A stretch of 50,576 nt of DNA from Nemertoderma westbladi (GCA_032718475.1 JAUCBJ010001709.1:1-50576); one strand, 5' to 3'; shown: positions 1 through 8,897, counted from the stretch's first letter. Notes: generated from the letters alone by a model not told the origin. Made by a program: numbers and translations.

Positions 1-890
1 TCTACTGTGCCATTCAGCTGAATGGATTTGAGCGATTGCCAAGTTACAGAGTTGGATCATTCTCTGACCATAGGCAAAGACATCAAATCTTTTTAAAAAT
101 ATACTTTTTCCATGTTTTTTTTTCTGACCAAAAATTTCAAAAAAAAATTTTTCGTAGCCAGTACTGCCAATCGATTCGCCATCAAAAATAACGCAAAAAA
201 TTTTTTTTGCAAAATTTTAAATTACTGTAAATTTTTGGCGACTGGGGGGGGGTCAATTTTTTTCGATCCGCTATAACTCCGGAACGCTTTGTCCAAATTC
301 GATGGGGTTTTCATTTTTCAACTTAATTCGATGTCCTCTTTCAGCCTATCCATGTTTCCAAACCCCAAACAGCGCCGTTCAAAAATTAATTTTTTCCAGT
401 TCTAGAATTTTACAAATTTCAAAAAAGTTGCAGTATTTTATTAACGCCTTTACGGAATTCGATAGCGTTTTCGATTTTTATATTAAACGCAATATCCTGA
501 ATCTCACTAGCCTAGTTTCGCGTCACCAACGCCAAGACTTCATACTTTTTGAGGAAAATTTTTCTAGAATAATTTTTATTTAATTACATTTATCGCGATT
601 TCTTATTACTGGTTGCACATGAATTGATGGAGTTTTCAATTTATTAACTAAACACGATATCGCGCATCGCACCAGCGTGGTTTCGAAATTCCAAAACGAG
701 GTCTTCACTAGTTGCAGGTCGATTTTGTTCTAGAATTGAGTAACTAATAATAGATCGAATTTATTAATAATTATTGTATGAAATATGATTGTATTTTTAC
801 ATAATTATTAGTTCTATAATAATTCTCGTTGTCTCTTTTATTTGAAATAAAAAGTCGGTTCCTTATCGGGCCGCTAGGCCCGTCACTAGT
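1..890. repeat. Dispersed repeat family X, copy 1 (cut by window edge)
   Basis: This segment is a near-identical direct repeat of 3457-4340. Only scattered substitutions and short indels separate them; for example the G-run at about 244 is one base longer here. It is AT-rich with several T- and A-runs and has no conserved reading frame: the open frame at 302-583 is broken by an early stop in the other copy. The left limit is only the window edge. A short match upstream of 3457 to about 1591-1610 suggests that the true repeat begins further left. The family is not recognised, and a non-autonomous transposon is the likely explanation. Confidence 0.8.
825..890. repeat. 66-bp hairpin module, copy 1
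   Basis: The module occurs at 825-890, 2758-2823 and 4275-4340. It contains an inner perfect stem CGGGCC/GGCCCG (867-872 and 877-882, loop GCTA) and ends in TCACTAGT. In this copy and the one at 2758 a second nested stem forms between TCGGTTCCT (855-863) and AGGAACCGA (892-900). It is the junction where families X and Y meet. A short hairpin a few bases before CTAG, followed by T, resembles a Helitron 3' terminus, but the other terminus is not seen. Confidence 0.6.
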
Positions 891-927
891 TAGGAACCGA
901 GAGGTTCATTACTGTAAGAATTGCTCG

Positions 928-957
928 AGACTGGCTGGCTGACTGACTGACTGACTA
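928..957. repeat. GGCT/GACT tetranucleotide microsatellite
   Basis: A short run of CTGG and CTGA tetramers lies inside repeat family Y. The matching tract in the second copy (2857-2895) has a different order and number of GGCT and GACT units, so the tract has varied in length since the copies diverged. Confidence 0.7.
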
Positions 958-1141
958 ATCTACAGCCAAAACTACTCTAACGATTTTGATGAAATTTTCA
1001 CAGCGGCTAGATACCGCGATTCTAAGGTCCCTGGTATGTTCCGCTATTTCGTCCATGAGCCGTGGGCTCGAAAAATAGACATAAACGAAAAAACGCCATA
1101 GGCGCAATGATAAAAACACCAGCTGGCACTCATGAAAAATG

Positions 1142-1720
1142 GATAGAGATGGCCTAGTAATGCTATTCTATAGGAATGGCCACCTAACAAGGAAATGCTT
1201 TCTGTGCCAAGTATTATCCTCACTCTACAACTCAGACAGTAAGCAAACAAAAGCCGTGGGATTCTAATGTATTACATCATAAGCTGATTGCTCTCCCAAT
1301 AGCCCTCACACACTCACTGAATCGAATGAAATCGAATATCTATTAGCTTAATGCGAATAGCTGGTAAGCTGAATGCCATTTTAGTTATTGTGTACTGTTG
1401 ATAGCAGAGTTGACTGCTATGTTGTATGTATTTAATTAAAATAATTTTCGTAGAGGGAAGTTAATTTGGGATTACTTTCTATCAGATGTAAGCAAAGCTG
1501 TTCAATGGGGTGGGTCATGGGACCCAAATATAGTACATTATGCATGGCAAACATTAATAAAATCATTCAGTCAACCTGAAGGGTATTTGCTTTAGTTAAC
1601 TCTACTGTGCGAAAAACGAATTTATAATGTTACCCATACTTCAGGTGAATGAATTTTTAGATATTTGTACTGAAGGCAACGATTTCTGATGTAATTAAAA
1701 TACAAGACAGGGGCTTGTTT
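1142..1720. other. Intergenic, no gene seen
   Basis: This is AT-rich DNA without a convincing coding region. The only noticeable element is a ~20-bp match, around 1591-1612, to the sequence immediately upstream of and into family X at 3446-3467, ending in CTCTACTGTGC. It suggests a small X-derived fragment. Confidence 0.5.
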
Positions 1721-1970
1721 CGATATATGTAGTTGCGCCCTTCGAGCAGCACGTGAGATGATCAAATAATAGACACAATGTTTGACTTTGTCCCTTCGAG
1801 CAGCTCGTGAGTTTTGCTTTGACCCTTCGATATATGTATTTGCGCCCTTCGAGCAGCACGTGAATTACATAAAATAATAGACACATTGTTTGACTTTGTC
1901 CCTTCGAGCAGCACGTGAGTTTTGCTTTGACCCTTCGATATATGTATTTGCGCCCTTCGAGCAGCACGGG
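1721..1970. repeat. ~108-bp minisatellite, about 2.3 copies
   Basis: The landmark CGATATATGTA recurs at 1721, 1828 and 1936, a period of 107-108 bp. Within each unit the motif CCTTCGAGCAGCACGTGAG (A/T variable) appears twice, so it recurs five times at about 55-bp spacing and ends next to the GAGCC array. Most copies carry a CACGTG E-box-like hexamer. Open frames crossing it on the minus strand are a product of the repeat, not a gene. Confidence 0.8.
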
Positions 1971-1980
1971 GAGTCGACTC

Positions 1981-2759
1981 AGACCGAGCCAAGCCGAGCC
2001 AAGCCGAGCCGAGCCGAGCCGTGCCGAGCCAAGCTGAGCCGAGCCGAGCCGAGCCGAGCCGAGCCGAGCCGAGCCGAGCCGAGCCGAGCCGAGCCGAGCC
2101 GAGCCGAGCCGAGCCGAGCCGAGCCGAGCCGAGCCGAGCCGAGCCGAGCCGAGCCGAGCCGAGCCGAGCCGAGCCGAGCCGAGCCGAGCCGTGCCGAGCC
2201 GAGCCGAGCCGAGCCGAGCCGAGCCGAGCCGAGCCGAGCCGAGCCGAGCCGAGCCGAGCCGAGCCGAGCCGAGCCGAGCCGAGCCGAGCCGAGCCGAGCC
2301 GAGCCGAGCCGAGCCGAGCCGAGCCGAGCCGAGCCGAGCCGAGCCGAGCCGAGCCGAGCCGAGCCGAGCCGAGCCGAGCCGAGCCGAGCCGAGCCGAGCC
2401 GAGCCGAGCCGAGCCGAGCCGAGCCGAGCCGAGCCGAGCCGAGCCGAGCCGAGCCGAGCCGAGCCGAGCCGAGCCGAGCCGAGCCGAGCCGAGCCGAGCC
2501 GAGCCGAGCCGAGCCGAGCCGAGCCGAGCCGAGCCGAGCCGAGCCGAGCCGAGCCGAGCCGAGCCGAGCCGAGCCGAGCCGAGCCGAGCCGAGCCGAGCC
2601 GAGCCGAGCCGAGCCGAGCCGAGCCGAGCCGAACCGAACCGAGCCGAGCCGAGCCGAGCTGAGCCGAGCCGAGCCGAGCCGAGCCTAATCGAGCCAAACC
2701 GAGCCGATCAAGCCAAGTCGAACTTAATCGTGCCCAATCGTGCAAGACCGAGCCGAGCT
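1981..2759. repeat. GAGCC pentanucleotide microsatellite (~140 copies)
   Basis: A tandem array of GAGCC is almost perfect from about 2036 to 2630, with degenerate units at both edges (AAGCC, GTGCC, AACCG, then mixed TAATC/GATCA units to 2759). The pentamer lacks stop codons in all six frames, so it yields long open frames on both strands, reading repeated SRAEP on plus and SARLG on minus. These frames are artefacts of composition. The right edge abuts copy 2 of the 66-bp module. Confidence 0.95.
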
Positions 2760-3090
2760 CGTTGTCTCTTTTATTTGAAATAAAAAGTCGGTTCCTTATC
2801 GGGCCGCTAGGCCCGTCACTAGTTAGGAACCGAGAGGTTCATTACTGTAAGAATTGTTGGTGGCTGGCTGGCTGACTGACTGGCTGGCTGACTGATCTAC
2901 AGCCAAAACTACTCTAACGATTTTGATGAAATTTTCACAGCGGCTAGATACCGCGATTCTAAGGTCCCTGGTATGTTCCGCTATTTCGTCCATGAGCCGC
3001 TGGGCTCGAAAAATAGACATAAACGAAAAAACGCCATAGGCGCAATGGTAAAATAACACCCATGACAGCTGGTGTCCTGATGAAAAATGG
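2758..3090. repeat. Dispersed repeat family Y, copy 2
   Basis: This copy is nearly identical to 825-1141, starting exactly at the 66-bp module, whose upstream neighbour here is the GAGCC array instead of family X. It includes the nested hairpin (outer arms 2788-2796 and 2825-2833) and a tetranucleotide tract at 2857-2895. The minus-strand open frame covering 2823-3167 is interpreted as repeat-derived. Confidence 0.75.
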
Positions 3091-3456
3091 CTTATGTAAT
3101 GCATTTCTACACAAGGCTTAGTATAAATCGATGAGGTTGCCAAGATTATTGTACTTAGTACACCCATACTGTTTGTTTAGGCCCTGCACTCTCTGTCAAA
3201 GCAAATATTAACTGGTTGATTTAGTTTGTGGTTCTACACAGGCTTAGTATAAATCGATGAGGCTGCCAACTGGTTGGTTTAGTTTGCAATCTATTACCGC
3301 CTCAGCTGAATAACTCTTCCCCCTGCTGAATGACTATTAGGTATACAGTGTATCGGCTACATTAATGCCAACATTATTGCAAAATGTTTTATTGTTTGAT
3401 TACTCTCTGTCAGTCTCCCCTTCAGAACATTGTATAGGAAATTTACTTTAGTTTAC
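3091..3456. other. Intergenic with a short imperfect duplication
   Basis: No gene is seen. A segment at about 3105-3143 (TTCTACACAAGGCTTAGTAT onward, through ATCGATGAGG) recurs at about 3232-3268, and the phrase AACTGGTTGATTTAGTTTG at about 3209 recurs with one change at about 3268. This indicates a local duplication of roughly 125 bp that has partly diverged. Confidence 0.6.
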
Positions 3457-4340
3457 TCTACTGTGCCATTCAGCTGAATGGATTTGAGCGATTGCCAAGT
3501 TACAGAGTTGGATCATTCTCTGACCATAGGCAAAGGCAAATCTTGTTAAAATATACTTTTTCCATGTTTTTTTTTCTGACCAAAAATTTCAAAAAAAAAT
3601 TTTCGTAGCCAGTACTGCCAATCGATTCGCCATCAAAAATAACGCAAAAAATTTTTTTTGCAAAATTTTAAATTACTGTAAATTTTTGGCGACTGGGGGG
3701 GGTCAATTTTTTTCGATCCGCTATAACTCCGGAACGCTTTGTCCAAATTCGATGGGGTTTTCATTTTTCAACTTAATTCGATGTCCTCTTTCAGCCTATC
3801 CATGTTTCGAAACCCCAAACACCGCCGTTCAAAAATAAATTTTTTCTAGTTCTAGAATTTTACAAATTTCAAAAAAGTTGCAGTATTTTATTAACGCCTT
3901 TACGGAATTCGATAGCGTTTTCGATTTTTATATTAAACGCAATATCCTGAATCTCACTAGCCTAGTTTCGCGTCACCAATGCCAAGACTTCATACTTTTT
4001 GAGGAAAATTTTTCTAGAATAATTTTTATTTAATTACATTTATCGCGATTTCTTATTACTGGATGCACATGAATTGATGGAGTTATCAATTTATTAACTA
4101 AACACGATATCGCGCATCGCACCAGCGTGGTTTCGAAATTCCAAAACGAGGTCTTCACTAGTTGCAGGTCGATTTTGTTCTAGAATGGAGCAACTAATTA
4201 TAGATCGAATTTATTAATAATTATTGTATGAAATATGATTGTATTTTTACATAATTATTAGTTCTATACTAATTCTCGTTGTCTCTTTTATTTAAAATAA
4301 AAAGTCGGTTCCTTATCGGGCCGCTAGGCCCGTCACTAGT
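3457..4340. repeat. Dispersed repeat family X, copy 2
   Basis: This is the second copy of the repeat at 1-890. It ends abruptly at the last base of the 66-bp module (…TCACTAGT at 4340), after which it shares nothing with copy 1. That makes 4340 a real element boundary or recombination point. No reading frame is conserved between the copies. Confidence 0.85.
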
Positions 4341-5277
4341 TTAACGCACTATAAGTCTGTGTAAACAAATCTCCCGTAAGTTAAGTAGTTTTCGAGCTAG
4401 ACGATTTCCCGCGAAGCAAGTTTGAAGCGCGAAATTATAATTTTGGCCCTCATTTTTTTAATATCATCCTTGGAGCAAAACCGATAGCATATTTGAATTC
4501 CCCGTATGGATATTGACTGTATAGAATGTACCTTAACCAACTAAAGTTAAAAATAAAAAATTATTCGATAAAAACTACTTTACAAATTCTGGCCCTTTTT
4601 GGCCCCTATTGCCGACATATTTTTTGGACCCCCATTCGATAGGAACGTAGCCCCAATGGTCTTCTACGAGTTTCATAAAAGAATTAGTGGATTCCTACCC
4701 GCGTTGTCGAATTAAACATTTCGGAAATAAGTTTTCCAAAAAAGACGGACAAAAACTTACAAATTTACAGCCCCTTTTTCCACCCGAAATTTAAATAAAT
4801 ATTTTACCCCCATTCGATACGAAGGTAGTACCACTCTTCCCCTTTCCAACCGCGTTACTTTCGTCCCCGTACGATTAATATTAGCCGAGTTATAGCGGAT
4901 CCCGCAAAGTCATTTTGTCATTTTTTCAACTTTGACGGACATTTTCGGAAAAAAGGCGTGGTAATCTTTTTTGAAAAAAAAAACGAATTCACTAATTAAT
5001 CCCTTCTATCGTATCCCGGCGTCGGCTAAGCAATAACCTAGGGTTTTTTCGAGCCACTGTAGAGCGCCTTTCAAAAAAATTTTAAAATTGTCGAAAAAAT
5101 GACGGATTTTTGTCCGCCGTGTCCGTCGAAGGGTTAGATTTAATAATGTTAGAGTTGCTAATATCTTAGAATTCCGAGCCGCCGCTCGGAAATAAAAAAA
5201 TTTGGTCTGTTCCTTCATCGAAAAGTCCCCCAGAATCCCAAGTTAACCTATATAGTTAGCGATGGCCTGCGGCTTTA
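4341..5277. other. Intergenic, no gene seen
   Basis: No coding potential is recognised; the small minus-strand open frame at 5006-5218 has no recognisable features. Two diverged copies of the motif ACCCCCATTCGATA(G/C)GAA lie near 4627 and 4805. A 15-base match, GAGTTATAGCGGATC at 4887-4901, is the exact reverse complement of GATCCGCTATAACTC in family X (265-279), hinting at an old inverted fragment of that family. Confidence 0.45.
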
Positions 5278-5321
5278 GGAGCGGCCGCGGTATTCACCTC
5301 CCTCATAGCGGCCGCGGCGGT
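5278..5321. repeat. Twin GC-rich NotI-containing motif
   Basis: The sequence AGCGGCCGCGG occurs twice within about 45 bases, each copy containing the NotI octamer GCGGCCGC, in an otherwise AT-rich setting. Its function is unknown; it may be the remnant of a small CpG-rich element. Confidence 0.5.
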
Positions 5322-5404
5322 GTTGCGTCAAATGGAGAAATATTTATCCCACCAAGGTATGTAAAAAACTAAAAATAAACGGTTGTAGAACAATGCGGTC
5401 CCGG

Positions 5405-5530
5405 ACAACCGAATTGACCGAATTGCCCCGACCGAATTATTCGGTCCGTACAATTCGGTCCCGGACAATTCGGTCCCAAAAGACTAAAAAATTGGAACCG
5501 AATAGTCCGGGACCGAATTGTCCGGTTCCT
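5405..5530. repeat. Fold-back cluster built on an ACCGAATT motif
   Basis: Two arms of about 28 bp, 5450-5477 and 5494-5521, are inverted complements with only a few mismatches and a 16-base AT-rich loop. Just upstream a second perfect 8-bp dyad (GACCGAAT-T-ATTCGGTC) sits around 5430-5446, and further CCGAATT words precede it. Such nested fold-backs are typical of termini of DNA transposons or MITEs, but no target-site duplication was identified. Confidence 0.6.
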
Positions 5531-5613
5531 GATACTGTAGAAACTTTTAGCGTTTTTCAGTAGTTTTTTGATATTGGTGAATGTTCTAGAACATTAGTAG
5601 ATATATTTTTTTA

Positions 5614-6002
5614 TGGTAGCTACTACTACTACTACTACTAGGTCGAGCGAACTCGGACAGTAGAAATGAGATCCTTAGTAGTAGAAGAAGAATGTGGGAC
5701 TGTGATACTACTACTAGGTCGAGCGAACTCGGACAGTGAAAATGAGATCCTTCCAGGCTTCTCGATTCCTCCATAGTTGTCGCAATTTCGTTTCTCCCAA
5801 GTTCAGTATCCCTTTCAAGTTGATCTATATATGTTATGGCAGGTCGTCCACGACTACGCTTTCCATGAGTTGGTTGCCAGAGAAGTAGATCTGGTATGAC
5901 CTCGTCTTTACTTCGCCAGCAGTGCCCACTGAATCTTAATCTGCGTTCACGGAGGGTGGTTGATACAGGTGGTATTGTACCATAAAGCTCGGCGTTTGTC
6001 AT
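5614..6002 (-). pseudogene. RTE-like LINE retrotransposon, 3' end fragment
   Basis: The minus-strand frame starting at 6002 encodes the extreme C-terminus of a non-LTR retrotransposon polyprotein, downstream of the reverse transcriptase core. It shows the family-typical run: ELYGTIPPVSTT, then RERRLRFSGHCWR, then LLLWQPTHGKRSRGRP and an acidic TYIDQLERDT. The catalytic reverse transcriptase and endonuclease parts are absent, so this is a 5'-truncated dead copy. Truncation at the 5' end is usual for LINEs. The coding similarity fades near 5755. The element's 3' tail carries TAG/CTA trinucleotide repeats at 5614-5640, and part of the tail is duplicated. The RTE clade assignment comes from recalled family resemblance, not a search. 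Confidence 0.75.
5629..5753 (-). repeat. Duplicated LINE 3' tail with CTA microsatellite
   Basis: A ~45-base segment with CTA repeats followed by GGTCGAGCGAACTCGGACAG and GATCCTT occurs at about 5629-5676 and again at 5706-5752. The copies differ by a few bases and are separated by a short GTAGAAGAAG-type spacer. RTE-type elements commonly end in short tandem repeats, and a doubled tail could come from template slippage or from nested insertion of a second, very short copy. Confidence 0.6.
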
Positions 6003-6636
6003 GTTGTTCGCGCTTTTAGACCTTTAACAGTTTAACCTGCTAATTTAAGTGTCTCCTTAAATCGACTATTGCCCTTGCTAATTGACATCAGTTCAAACCA
6101 GTCTATGCGCGGCGTATGACCCACTGTGTGGGAGACTGGATTCGGTTCTAGAGAAAGTTATTGCAGTGTAGGCTACTTTGTATCATTCGATTGATCGCTA
6201 CTATATAATCTCCGACAACTATAATTACTTTCGGGGAAATATTAACAGTTCCTTTGGGACGTATGGCGCTTTAAGTATCAAACAGAGTTATGACTTACAC
6301 TAATCACAACTGGAGGCTATAGTGTATCGCAAATAGCGCATTGTTTAGGAATGCTTTATTAACCTTCACACAATTCGCACTAATGCACACTGATTTGCCG
6401 ACCGTGACTAATTTTGATCATATATAAGGAGGATTGCAACTGACATACGTAAGGATTATGAAATATCATTTAATTCCCACAAAAACCACTATAATTTGAG
6501 TCACAATTGCTACCGGTACACCCTTATGCCTACCTCAGTAATTAAGAAAGTTGAGGGGTTTACGATTATTTATCAGTATTCTCCAAATATAAAATCCATT
6601 TATATAAACAGCAATTAACAACAATTTAAAACAGCA
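6003..6636. other. Intergenic, nothing recognised
   Basis: This AT-rich stretch between the LINE fragment and the piggyBac insertion has no coding frame, repeat or regulatory pattern that I could support. Confidence 0.4.
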
Positions 6637-6640
6637 TTAA

Positions 6641-6651
6641 CCCATATATAC
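6641..6651 (+). repeat. piggyBac left terminal inverted repeat
   Basis: CCCATATATAC directly follows TTAA at 6637-6640. It matches the inward-read right end, with one base of slippage after CCCATAT. Confidence 0.7.
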
Positions 6652-6862
6652 CCAACCTCGATTTTTTTATTTTTTTGTAATGGGTAGCTGGGTTTGGATA
6701 CAAAACCCATAAACATAACAATTTTTTCCAAAAAAAATGGAACTGGAGATTTTTATTGCATGAAATATAACTGTAAGTTTATTCTGACAGTAGTGACATA
6801 GCGTATATTTATTATGTTTTTTTCAAAAACTAACACGAATATAGTTTATACACAAAACATCA

Positions 6863-7726
6863 TTATATAGAGTTATTTGGTGCGAAAGGACTTGAACAAG
6901 TAGGATGCAATCCTACATTGCACTTCTCACAATAGTATACTGTAGTGCCCTTACAACCAATGTAGGCACATCGTCGTTGGCCACCTTGAACAATCCAGTG
7001 ACCAATTGCATCGAAGCGCACAGCAGGTAAAACTCGTTTATCAACAGGCAATCTCGGTGCAGGAAACAAACTGCTGCTCCCTCTATTAGTTCTAAAACGC
7101 GCGAAATATGTTTGTGCAATGACTAGTCGAAAGCCAAGTAAATCCAAGCGCGATTGATGACTTTCGCACACTTTGTACCGACTTAATTGATAAGCATTAA
7201 AAACTGCTAAATCAAGGCAAAACCGAAATATCGGCCACCACCACTTCTTTGTCCTATGACTCACCATGTAACATGACAACCCTTGATCGAGACAATCAAC
7301 ACCACCCATTCCATGATTGTATATTTGAATACAACATGGTTGGTTGATCTCTACCCGTTTCCTCTGTTCATGTGAATATCGCCGAGCTACTGCTAAGGGA
7401 GTGGCAGAAGCAAATGTTGATGCAACATACACAGGCTTGTTGCCTTTCCAGCTCGTTACTGAAACCACTTTTTCAGAGACAATATCATAGGCTCCACGTT
7501 TCTTTACTTACATCTTCTAGACTTTGCAGTGCTCCCTTTAGGCGATTTTTACGAATAGTTCCTGTTGCGGCAAACCCATTTGATGACAGACTTTCCAATA
7601 GGGGAATAGATGTGATAAAGTTATCAAAAACCAAGTGATGATGACTGTTTGAATTAGGTTTAGGAATGGACTCTATTAAGGTTCATTACAACTGATCCAC
7701 CCAAACCAATCTTGTTATCATGTGAT
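6863..7726 (-). pseudogene. piggyBac transposase (PGBD type), truncated and frameshifted
   Basis: The intact part (7468 down to 6863) contains the C-terminal half of the DDE_Tnp_1_7 domain. It includes the last catalytic aspartate block (YNHGMGGVDCLDQ), the SHRTKKWWWPIFRF block, and a C-terminal zinc-binding domain with C-x4-C, C-x2-C and H-x3-C (CAYIGC, CEKC, HPTC). Upstream in another frame lie HLVFDNFITSIPLLESL, with the second catalytic aspartate, and ATGTIRKNR; further upstream in a third frame lies KIGLGGSVV. Single-base frameshifts are therefore present near 7497-7506 and near 7675-7690. The first catalytic aspartate region and the N-terminal domain are missing. The gene is dead as it stands but fairly young, since long blocks remain readable. 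Confidence 0.85.
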
Positions 7727-8017
7727 TATTATTGATTATCTCATTATACAATGATGACTGAATCAATTAATATTGTACATATTATTTCAAAAGCACATTA
7801 CAGTGCCACTACGATTACCAGTATTTTTATCCATACATTATTGTTTCTGTGGATATCAGATTATACTACTGTCAGTTTAGACTTACACTGGAATTAACTC
7901 TTATTACATAAGACCTGGCATGAACTGCAATGTTATGTTAATAGATATCAAGTCTATAGATGTCCATCAACATGTTTTATTATAATCTTTTATATAAATT
8001 TGTTAAAATAAACTTAC

Positions 8018-8055
8018 CACGACTTCTGTTTCCGGTACTGATCACTCGACGCCAT
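8018..8055 (-). other. Possible 5' exon and splice donor of the piggyBac transposase
   Basis: On the minus strand an ATG at 8055 opens MASSDQYRKQKS and runs into a good 5' splice donor (GTG|GTAAGT, GT at 8017-8016). Its position near the right terminus fits a first exon of the transposase. The link is weak because no matching acceptor or missing middle exons are recognised. Confidence 0.25.
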
Positions 8056-8227
8056 TCTGGAACTTCAAATATTTATATCAGTAATTACACAACAAGTAAC
8101 ATACTAGTATGGTGAATATCAGTAAAGGGCAGTTATTCAGTGATACGTGGAGCTTTAGAAACTCACACAATTTGAATTTCCCGCCAATTGATGGCAATAA
8201 TTGTACTGTCATTTTAAACTGACATTA

Positions 8228-8239
8228 GTATAATATGGG
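8228..8239 (-). repeat. piggyBac right terminal inverted repeat
   Basis: Read on the minus strand from 8239 this is CCCATATTATAC, immediately inside TTAA at 8240-8243. Seven terminal bases are identical to the left end, and the match continues if one base is skipped. Confidence 0.7.
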
Positions 8240-8243
8240 TTAA

Positions 8244-8440
8244 GAAGACAGTGCGGTGAACAGGGTCAGTATGTGTTATGTTGAGTTGGTACGTATGATT
8301 CGTTCGATGCGGTGAATTACGTGAAATACGATGTGCAGTGTTAATAGATTTGCGTTCTTATGACTCTAGCCTTTGATGTTTTTTGGACAAAGTCTGAAAC
8401 GTCAGAACTTCAGAAAGAATCCAGAATGAAGAAGGATTCT
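8244..8440. other. Intergenic, no gene seen
   Basis: This unique sequence outside the right TTAA of the piggyBac relic has no coding frame or repeat that I can support. Confidence 0.4.
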
Positions 8441-8530
8441 AGGAAAAAAGGTGGCGCATGCGCCATTTTCCGTAGGCCGCTATTAACGGGGCCGGGGAGA
8501 GTGCTCTGATTGGCTGAAATATGTCAAACA
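8441..8530. promoter_or_regulatory. Promoter-like segment: NRF1-type palindrome and inverted CCAAT box
   Basis: A perfect 14-bp palindrome TGGCGCATGCGCCA (8452-8465) contains the NRF1/ewg consensus GCGCATGCGC. It is flanked on its right by CATTTT, giving a YY1-like AAAATGGCG on the minus strand. A GC-rich stretch (GGGGCCGGGGAG) and an inverted CCAAT box (ATTGG, 8509-8513) follow. The cluster is typical of TATA-less animal promoters. No intact downstream gene is visible in either direction: the piggyBac relic lies to the left and the 3' end of a minus-strand pseudogene to the right. It could therefore be an orphan or belong to an unrecognised non-coding transcript. Confidence 0.4.
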
Positions 8531-8684
8531 AAGAAAATTCCACACACAAAGAAACAGCTGGCAGATTTCGTCATCTCAGTCCTGTATTTCGTGACAGACG
8601 CGTTGGTGAACAATTCTAAGCCCTTTCTAGACTTTTCTAGAGCTTTTACACCGCTATCTAATATATAAAAAATACTCTAAACTA

Positions 8685-8897
8685 TCAGTCCTTCTTTCGC
8701 GAACGGCGTTTACGAAGTTTTTTGAGACTGGTGAGTCTTTTTCTCTTTGGGGCGAGCCACTTTACTAGGAGGGTTATAACTCCTGGGGAAAGGGTGCAAT
8801 ACAATTGCATCGGAAGGGTTTGGATTACAGTCGGTGTATCCGCCGGTCGAGGTACCCGTTTGATCGATGTCGACATCGGTGGATTGGGAGTGAACAA
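8685..8897 (-). pseudogene. Basic C-terminal tail of the decayed gene
   Basis: The frame ends in a Lys/Arg-rich stretch (LAPKRKRLTSLKKLRKRRSR) with the look of a nuclear or nucleolar localisation signal, then TGA at 8685. Between this and the knuckle segment, 8898-8985, the sequence reads coherently in another frame (SNQTVHLPLSYRRPIKDQ) but with two stops. The join is therefore damaged and the assignment to the same gene is by position and frame continuity only. Confidence 0.35.

Larger units (their letters stand above)
825..1141. repeat. Dispersed repeat family Y, copy 1
   Basis: This direct repeat matches 2758-3090. It starts with the 66-bp hairpin module shared with family X, passes through a GGCT/GACT tetranucleotide tract, and then shows about 190 bases of very high identity before fading out after the shared AAAAATGG. 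On the minus strand both copies contain the same short open stretch (FYHCAYGVFSFMSIFRA), but they diverge on either side, so it is probably not a functional gene. The family is not recognised. Confidence 0.75.
6637..8243 (-). mobile_element. piggyBac-family DNA transposon relic with TTAA flanks
   Basis: The element is bounded by TTAA at 6637-6640 and 8240-8243, the invariant target duplication of the piggyBac superfamily. It has inverted termini beginning CCCATAT on the left (6641) and CCCATATTATAC read inward from the right (8239); the left reads CCCATATATAC. The interior is about 1.6 kb, shorter than the roughly 2.5 kb usual for autonomous elements. It carries only the C-terminal half of a transposase on the minus strand, so transposition would need protein supplied in trans. 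The right-hand third (about 7730-8240) is non-coding, consistent with internal deletion or decay. Confidence 0.85.

Noticed and set aside
302-583. 93-codon plus-strand open frame in repeat family X
   Set aside because: The second copy of the repeat has an early in-frame stop, so the frame is not conserved.
1890-2783. Long open frames on both strands over the GAGCC tract
   Set aside because: A stop-free pentamer opens all six frames. There is no domain or start context, and the frames overlap one another on both strands.
2823-3167. Minus-strand open frame shared in part with 1044-1250
   Set aside because: Only the repeat-derived core is shared. The flanks differ and it runs through a tetranucleotide microsatellite, so it is repeat sequence and not a gene.
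7372-7638. Plus-strand open frame across the piggyBac transposase
   Set aside because: It is the antisense of the recognisable transposase blocks on the minus strand.
8615-8655. Heat-shock-element-like TTTCTAGACTTTTCTAGAGC
   Set aside because: The GAA/TTC spacing does not give three proper alternating pentamers, so the match is too weak to call.
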